DNA from: Edolisoma coerulescens
Lineage: Eukaryota; Chordata; Aves; Passeriformes; Campephagidae
Length of the DNA stretch: 64,000 bases
Assembly (NCBI GenBank): GCA_013397115.1
Contig: VWZW01005507.1
Coordinates: 1,985,134-2,049,133 of the forward strand
Direction of reading: 5' to 3'
Made by a program: the position numbers and the translations under genes. The notes under the pieces were generated by a model, which had not been told where the DNA came from, did not search any database, and saw only the letters and a list, made by a program, of their open reading frames with translations. Below, one piece after another: positions 28,101-37,100 of this stretch (its first letter is position 1; each line of letters begins with the position of its first letter).

Positions 28101-31100
28101 GGTGTGGGCATTGGTAACAACTCTCTATAGATCTCAACTCCTATTTCCTGTTTTATTTGGTTAACTGTAGAAAAAGTATATTGTATCTAAAAATTATCCC
28201 CAATGCTCCAGCATTCAGCAGCCTTTCAAAGATGTTGCACCATTATTTGAGTTCCTGGACTCTAACAACATTCAGTTTTTATCAAACACTTCACCACAAC
28301 CAAATTCAAGAATCTTATTTTCTGTCACATATTTGTGGAATTCAGGTTGGTGCACAGTACTAGAATAAAAATCCTTTATAATTTATTCCCTGATCTGGGA
28401 TTTGATTGAAGAATCCACGACACTGTGATTATGGAATATCAATGGCTCTGAAATGAAAGGTGGATGGTTTCTGAACTGAGAGGAGTTCAAAAAAGATCTC
28501 GTACTCAACAGAACTGCTACGCAAGTTTAAGCAAGGACTCATACATGCATGCAACAGAAAAATGTCATTTTTGCTTAGTATTTCTAGTATACCTGAAGAA
28601 TGGCCATTCCTGCAGTCATGTTGAGGAAAATATTTTGTCTATATGGTGTGTCTCTAAAGGTCGGGCTGTTATCATTTTCATCCAGCAGCACTATGTTGAT
28701 AGGAGAGTTTGCCTCTTTGTGAGGTGGCAAATGGTCCCTAGCAGTGACCTGCAAAAACGATGTGGTGAAAAGATTGTGTTGTTCAAAGGCATGTTCTGTA
28801 AGAAGTAAAAAGGATGATTGAGAATTACAAGCTGAGTAAACTGGATCAGCAGGGGTATTTCCCTCCAGATAACTTTGATGTCAAAGTCTGGATTTGATTC
28901 TTCAATTAAGCTGCTGATCCATACTCGAGGTTCGGCCTCCTGCCAGGACAGATCAGGTCTCACCTGTTGGCCTCAGGTTACCTTGGAGAGGAACAGGCTT
29001 ATTTTTAATACCTGGAGGTGAATGGAGGGTACTCTCTCCCTGTCCAGCAGCGTGGAATTCCTCACAGTTAGGATCCCAGCTGGACTCAGCTGGAAGGGAC
29101 TGTCATCTGGAGTGAGAGTGAGCGTTCCCTGGAAGCCTCCCTGCAAACAGGAAAGATATTTGTTATTAAATAGGGCAATCACTGAGCTACTCCCTTAGGA
29201 TGCTTTCTTCTTCTGTTCCTTGTGGAGAAGATTAAATTTTCTTGTTTAACTGAGATTACAGTTCCAAAAAAACCAAAATTAAAGCAAGAGAGAGAAGCAA
29301 ACAACACGGAAGAAATAACATGCAGGCTGAGAATAACTTGCAGCTTTGTGTTCATTTTGCACTTCTGCACTTCCAGATTTGGGACTTTTTGCAAAACAGA
29401 AGAGTTCCAAAGACAGCCAAAATTTATTCTTTGTCTGCAGTAGTCTACCCCTTAAAGAAGTGAAATTAGGTTTGCTTTGCTAAAGCATATTTAGGTAATC
29501 AGAAGAAAACCAATTCTAGTCACAATAGCTGTATAACACAAACTCACTTTATATCATATTTCAGTATTTGTAGCAGCCATAAAAACACTGTCTTTTTACC
29601 TCATCTCGGTCAGTAGCTGTTACTTGAAGAACTTCCATTCCATTTGGGGAATTTTCAAGCAGTGAGACATTGTAACTTGCTTGTGACAGTACTGGATCAT
29701 TGTCATTCACATCTCCAATAGTAACCAGAACTACTGCATCAGCTGTTTTCAAAGCCTTGTCTTGCTGAGCTGCCTAGAAAACAGAGTTTATCGCTGTAAA
29801 TTCCATGCCCTGATAACAAGCTTAACACAAGGACATGACAACTGCATGTTTATAATTAATTAATTTGTCCTTTATTTTGATTTTTAAATGGCAGGATGGA
29901 GCCTTGATACCAATCACTATGAGAACTACTATTAACAGCAACTGGGATTTACATGTTATTGTCTGAAATTGAGACTAAAATGCCAGAACAATCTCTACCT
30001 GAATGCCCACCACAAGATTTGGACATATTTCTCTGTCAATTGAGGTCTTGACTTCCAACACTCCAGTGTCAGTGATTGAAAAGCTGTTGTTATAGGCTGG
30101 GGGGTTCACTGAAAAGCAACAGATTGGGAAGGGTTAATGAGAATAAACCAGAACAGTAAATCTGATCTGTCCTTTGTATGAGTGGTAACTTCCCAGCCAT
30201 AGCAAAAAGGAACAGACATTCCACATAGAAGACTGTTTTTCAAACACTCTGTCCTCAGGACAATTCCTAGGAAATTCACTCACACTTCAAGGGTCTCAAA
30301 TTAAGCATTTCATAAACTTTTGGCAATTCCTTCAGGAGGAGGAAAAGCTCCTGGTGGAATTCTCTCTCTAGATGGTCCTGAATGGAAATTCTTTGATCAA
30401 ATTGTAGCCTCTAGACTGGCTTACACTTGAAATCAGGAATTGATTTTTGCTCACTGGAAGGAGGGTAAGAACATCTGAACATTTTAGAAGTAGCTGGACC
30501 CTGCGACAACGACTGAGATGAGGCTGATTTAGCTCGTGGAGCAGCACTGCAGTGAAGCTGTGTGCACTGCAAGACATCTGAATGAACCCTGCACTTCCTT
30601 ATCAATCTCTCCAGTAATAGGTAAATGAATCATCACAAATTACTGTGTCATTGTCTAGACGAAAAAAAAAGGCTCTTACCTAGTTTGATGCTGTAAATTA
30701 TTTTTTCATTTATACCTTTGTCTCCATCTTGAGCCAAGATCTTCTCTGGGAGAATAGTCAGAGGACCCACCTAGAAAACATGCATTAACCTGATTAACTT
30801 GAAAAAAACTACAGATGAACTTAAAATTTTTCATGAGATAAGTCACAGTTTTCATTAAAGAAACAAGAAACATGTATTTAATCAATGTGATCAGGAAAAA
30901 ATTCTTTCTTTGTCATATGTGCTTTACAGAGGAAAATTATGACCAAGATACTTGATGGATTCATTGTGTTTAAGCTGCAGTCACAGATGGAATTTATGTT
31001 AAGAACATTGAATATTTCAGTTCCATTCCTCTCCTAGAAGAAAACACACAAGTCTGTACTGCAGCCCTAATAAAAACAGTAATTTAAAAGATAAAAACGT

Positions 31101-34100
31101 TTTAGAAGAGCTAAAATTATTCCTTTCAGAGAGTTAAAGATGAACTTGCAACAAAAGAGATACCAAAGGTGTAACACTAGAAGTATATGTGGTTTAAAAC
31201 ATGTTAACATGAAGATAATGACATAGAAATAGGGATAATAATTAACCTTTTTAATTTTAGTGCATTACTCTGATAATACTATACTGGTTTTTTTTTTTTC
31301 TTAATACATATCGAAACCTGAGTCAAACAAATACATTCCACCAAGAAATCTCAACTCTGTATAGGAAAAAAAAGTTACAAAAGTAATATAGACCATAGAT
31401 TGCCATTCAGATCCTTATTTTTGCTTACATGATTGTAATGCAGTGTGAAGGAATTACACTACTTAAAACGAATTAATTTCAGGACTGATGGACAGCCAGT
31501 TGCCCTTGGAATTTTACATTAAAAGCCCAGTTAGAACAGGAATTTCAGGAGTTTTTCCTTTTCTTTCTTTTTTTTCTTTTAGTTTTTTTTTTCCCAAAAC
31601 ACAAAATAATCTGTTTCTATCACAGAAAATTCTGTGCTTCATCTAATACGTGGCCTGCTTATCTGGCAGTTAGAGGTCTACAGCTGATACCTTTTTCACT
31701 GGTCAGCACAGAGTAAAGCAGCTCCATCCATCTTAAGCTGCTCAGGGAGGAAGAATCCTTGGAAGAAAAGCACTATGGATAGGGATAACCTATTTACAGC
31801 AGCATTCAGTGAAGAGCTTTTACCTGGTTTTCCCTGATATTTCCAGTGTACATGGATTGACTGAAATAGGGGTTCAATGTATCATAATCTTGCACATTAA
31901 TTATTAATGATGCAGTGTCACTCTGGTTTCCAAATTTTTCCTGCATCCCAAGGGAAAGAAGAAAATAAGAACCACTGTTGTGAAAAAAAACATATCTCAG
32001 TGGAAAATACAGCAGAATATTATTATTAAATATATTTTGCAGCATTTTTAACCTGAGGACTCTCAGCCTGTCAGATTGTTTAATTTCTGGAAATCCAGTT
32101 CTAGGAATAAAACTATCAACAGGCAATCTTTCTTGAGTTACTCCTTTTCTATCAGGCACGTAGAATATAGTAATAGAACATTTGCTGCAGCTGTACTATT
32201 TGCTAGATACCACAATAATTCTAGCAAAACTACTTCTTTTTAGTTCTAAAAGGAAATGAAGGCAAATACATCTTCAAATCTCAAAAAAGACAAAAAAAAC
32301 CCTGGTAAGACACAGCAAAAATAAGAGGGATCTGCCAGAATGAACAGGTGAATATGTGTTACAATAGTGGAGAATGAATATGTACAATATTTATACTTAG
32401 AGAAATACAGAAAGAAACTTGGGCTGGTATTTGAGAGGAAACAAACAATGGCTCAAATATTAAGAACGTGCTGCTTTGTCCCCAGTATAAACCAAGTTGC
32501 AGACACAACTTTTGGGCTGGGAACTCCCAAAGTTGTAAATTTGTAGAAACTGGGATGCTATAAAACAAAGGAACTAACATTGTAGAATTATTGTGGGTCT
32601 CATTCTTCTTTTAATTTGTATCATACCTCTGCTCGGACTGTTAAATTGAAGAAGTTGACCTCGTTGTAATCCAGTGGTTTTTTCACCATGACGTTTCCAT
32701 CTCCTTCCCTTATGGAAAAGTAATCAGACATTGGGCCCTATTAAATGAATAAATCAAATATTTTATATGATTGATGATGAAATACATTTTCTTTTCTCTT
32801 TTTTTCACCTTTAGTATTGGACTATTTTTCATAAAGGTGCAGGAATGTCTGAACCACCAGCAACAGAAAGAAAAAGGCTGATCCTCCTCCGCACATTCTA
32901 ATGCCTCCCCTGTCAGTGCCAATAGAATTTCTACCTGATTTATCTTATCCTATAGCACACAGGGGAATGGCATCAGCTTCCCTTCACCAGCTATAAAAGG
33001 AGCAGAGACTCCTATTTACATTTACTCTGGAACAACACTGATTTGCAAAATGTGAAGCTCAGATGTGAAGATTTCCACTGCAGATATCTAAATTTAGTCT
33101 AAATAATCTTACTTCAGTTGGCTTGAGGACTGGAGACCAACAGCAAATCAAATATAAACTTTAAAAAGAGGGGAAGCAGCTCTCCCTCTTGCTACTACAA
33201 AGGACCACTGAGTTCCTTAGCTGTAGCTGAAGAGTGCCATTTATCATTCCACAAATGTTAAGAAACAAGATTCAGGCCTCACTGCATGCCAGGCTGATCC
33301 TGTGGTATGATTTAAAACATCTCCTGGATGTTTTGCAGATTTTTAATCTTCATAGTGCAAGGGAGCATGCTGGGATCAGGTCCCGGGCTATGGATCCACG
33401 AAATTCAAACTGGTGTTCACAGTTCCCAGCTAACAAAGGGCACTCACCTGCAGACTGTAAGTAAGGAGGCTGAATTCTGGTGAAAAGTCGTTATCCTTTG
33501 CTTCCACTTTTATAACCGTGGAATTAATTTCAGCTACCTAAGAGGAAATAAAGGTCATCAAATGCTCAGTCACAAGCCCCTTTCCGTACCCTTCCTAACT
33601 TGGGGCAGGAAAGTTGTGCCACCTGCTTAGCAAATCACTTCCCATTGCTGTTTTTGGCTGGGAATGTTTCTCCATCACCCCACTCCCCCAGCTGTACGTG
33701 CAGCCCAGCCTTTGTCTTCCACACCCACGGGAAGGAGCAGGTAAGTCCCGTAAGGGTGCACATAATAAGATTATCTCAGTGTGGTCACATTAGAACCTCC
33801 CCAAAAAGTAATTTAAAAACATCCCAGGAAAAAAAGTATCAGCATTTGCCATAACCCACCTCTGACACTGAAGCACTATAATTAGCTTGTTGAAATTCTG
33901 GAGCATTGTCGTTTACATCTATTAATTCCACGTTCCGCCCATTCTCTATCTCACCAACCTTTGCAGTGGAAGAAATGACAACAGTGAGGTGGCAGCATTC
34001 TGCTAACATTTAATTTCGTATAAAATGAGATCCTCAAAGAGACACCCTTCCCTTAAACTACCATTTAGAATTAGGGAATAGAGGGAATTAGACTACCATC

Positions 34101-37100
34101 CCTAAAATTAACTTTTTAAAATTTACCTTAGTTTTCTGTGAATAAAAACACTCCTTTCAGTCAGCAGATTTCAACAAATTATCTTCTACAAGGTACTCTG
34201 AACTCCCTGCATTGTAGCTTTCAATTAAATGGTATTGCAGAAAACAATAATTTGCATTAAATTAGACAATGAATACAGTTGATGAAGCATGGTTTGTACT
34301 TACTGATCCAATCCTTTGGCAAACAATAGCATACCAGATCATTTTACCCTAAAATTGAACAAACAAGCCAATAAAAAATATAATCGATGAACTAATAATA
34401 TGATTATCAAAGATAATTTTTGCCAAAATTATACAAAATTACTTCTAGTACTTGAATCCTCAGGTGTGCTGTACCAACACATTCTGCTTAAAATTAACAC
34501 AATGTAATTACTTTGCTCTATATTATAAAGTTTGACTGCCATTCATCTACTACTGATACCCACCTACCCAGATCCCACCATCCCCCTGTACCTTACTGCT
34601 CCCCCCAACAAAAAGTTGACAGAGAATAGAGGAGAACATGTGCAAGAAGCATAAAAAGTGTTTTAATCCATTTGGGAAATACCTAAATGAGAAATGCAAA
34701 TGTAAAAACAATCATAAGTACATTTTCATCCATTACAAACATGGATTGTAATAGTGTTTTTTGCAATATGCCTGGTCCAGGTCTGTCAAGTACAGTCCTA
34801 CTCTGAGATGGCAGTGTCCAAAACACAGTGCTACTCTGGAATAGCACTTGTATAATAAGTTGTCTCTATTTACTCTGCAGTACTACACCATTTTCATATT
34901 CAGAGGCACCTTCAGCCTGGAAAAACACTGGTATTGCTGTCTAAATTCCTGGTAGTGCTCTGGAGCAAGAACTGCCTAGGAAGTAGGATCTATCCTTTTG
35001 TGCATCAAGCAACAGAGGCCCATAAATCCATGTGTGTGAAGTGCTTATGATTAAGGATTACCTTCTACCAAATTATATCTGCTCAATCTCACTTTGATGA
35101 AATAATTCATGTTCCTGAGAGGAGAGTTGTAAGGCAAGTGGCACCTGTCATAATGCATATTTACAGCTCTCAGTACAAGACACGACTAGGAAAGAACCTG
35201 TCTGGCTGTCAGATAGCAGGAAAGTTTAGTTATAGGAAACTGAAGACCCTTAACAAGTATTAGTGAGAGGTAGATACTGAATTCTATTCAGACAAATCAC
35301 TTCTTTGAAATACCAACCTGCATTGCGAGAGAACAAACAATTAAAATGCATCATTGAAACACAGAGTTTTAAAAATTAAGATTTTAGTTAAAGGTTAGCT
35401 TTGTTGAAATTAGTTAAAATAGATCCAATAAGCAAACCCAGCTGGAGTTAATTAAAGAGTTAATGATTAGTTAGAGAGTTAGGCCTGAAATAAGCTTTTA
35501 AGATGTAAGTAACTGATTGCTTGTCATTTTATATTAGTTCAACTGTGCCTATAATGAGAAACAGAAAACACTGATTAATAGATCTAAAGAAATGTAGACA
35601 ATTACTAATTTTTCCATTTGAAAACCTATTCAGAAGTAATGAAGGGAGGAACTGGAGGTCCTCCAGGGTGATATAGATTTTCAAAAACCAGAAAGGTAGA
35701 AAGGTCAAAGCTAGGGAGATGAGTTTTACTTCATCATCTACGACCTCTCCCCAAATAATGGGACCACCGACTCAATTCAAGGAACAAACCACACATGCTT
35801 AATGACTTTTCAGCTAATTACCATACGAAGAGGAGAATGGGAGGTGTCGATGTTACATATATGCATTTGTATCTTGAATATTTGGAACTCTTGTAGACAA
35901 ATAGACTTTGTATTGTTGTGTGATTTTGCACTGTGTATTAGGGAGCTATCCCGTGCAGCTGCCCGGCGTCGAATAAACATCTCTAAGTTGTTAGAGAGTT
36001 CTTGTCTGTCTTAGTTGGATATCGATATTAGATCAATGCCCAGATTTTGGTAAATCATCATCTTAATGCTGGTTTTTTTCACTTGTCAAGAAAACCTTTA
36101 TCTCTAGCCTTTATACGCAGTAAAAATAATACCTCAAGAGCCTCGACATCCAGTGCCTTAGTAGTCCTCACAGTTGCATTGCTAGATCCAGGAGGATAGT
36201 CCAGATGTACATAACTCCTGTGTTCAGGGAATACAAACTCTCGTAATGTCAGATTCACGTTGGCTGGGATATCTGTAATCCGTTCTATGTCACCTGTGAG
36301 AGAAAATGCAACAAAATTAGATTGCTTGATGGAAAAGAAGTCCATAGGTTCATTTCCTACATATTGACAACTTGATTACAGGTGACCTTTGGTTGCATTT
36401 TATATTATTTTGGCATTTTCAGCTCAACTCTAAGATCTGTTAAAAACCCCTGAAGTACCCTGCACAAGTGTATCGATGCGTTTTTAAAATGACATAAACC
36501 CACTTTTTCCAATATATGCACACAATATATCCAGAATTAAAAAGCTTGGCATCATTTACACCTAAATTTTCACCATTTTTTTTGAAAATAGCTTTATGCT
36601 GCACAACTTTTTTTTCCACATTTAGTGTGAAAATGTAATCAAAGTGGGCCAATGTAATCAAAGTCATCGAGAGGCTGCATGGGATGAGTTTCAGTATTTT
36701 CCAAACACAAGAGCCTTTCATTTACTTTAGCTGAATCTATCAGGCAGTAGAATCCAGTGTGAATCTCGATTCAGGTGGAAAGTGTGTGGCCTTTCCCTCA
36801 ATGTGTCCCTATATATACAGGACACAAACACAAAACACTGCAACCTTCAAATCAATTCTTATGTGATTTTCTACAACCATGCATTTAGGAACTATCCTCC
36901 TGAAAATATGAAGACTTGTTATTTGTAATTGTCAGGATTCCTATGACACTGTCATTTCAGTAGTGGGTGTACTACCTGCTTGGTTAAACACCAAATCTGT
37001 TTGAAAGTGCATTGGAAATGTTTCCTTTTAAACCACCCAGTGTGGTGCTACTGGCAATTTTATCAAATAAAGTTACCTTACTCGTGTCAAGACATTTGTG

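Noticed and set aside
36083..36132. Extending cadherin exon 3 to the donor CAA|GTGAAA
   Set aside because: It leaves phase 2, which neither exon 4 nor exon 5 can accept without an immediate stop. The shorter exon joins both in phase and gives a PCDH15-like EC1. Kept as a finding.
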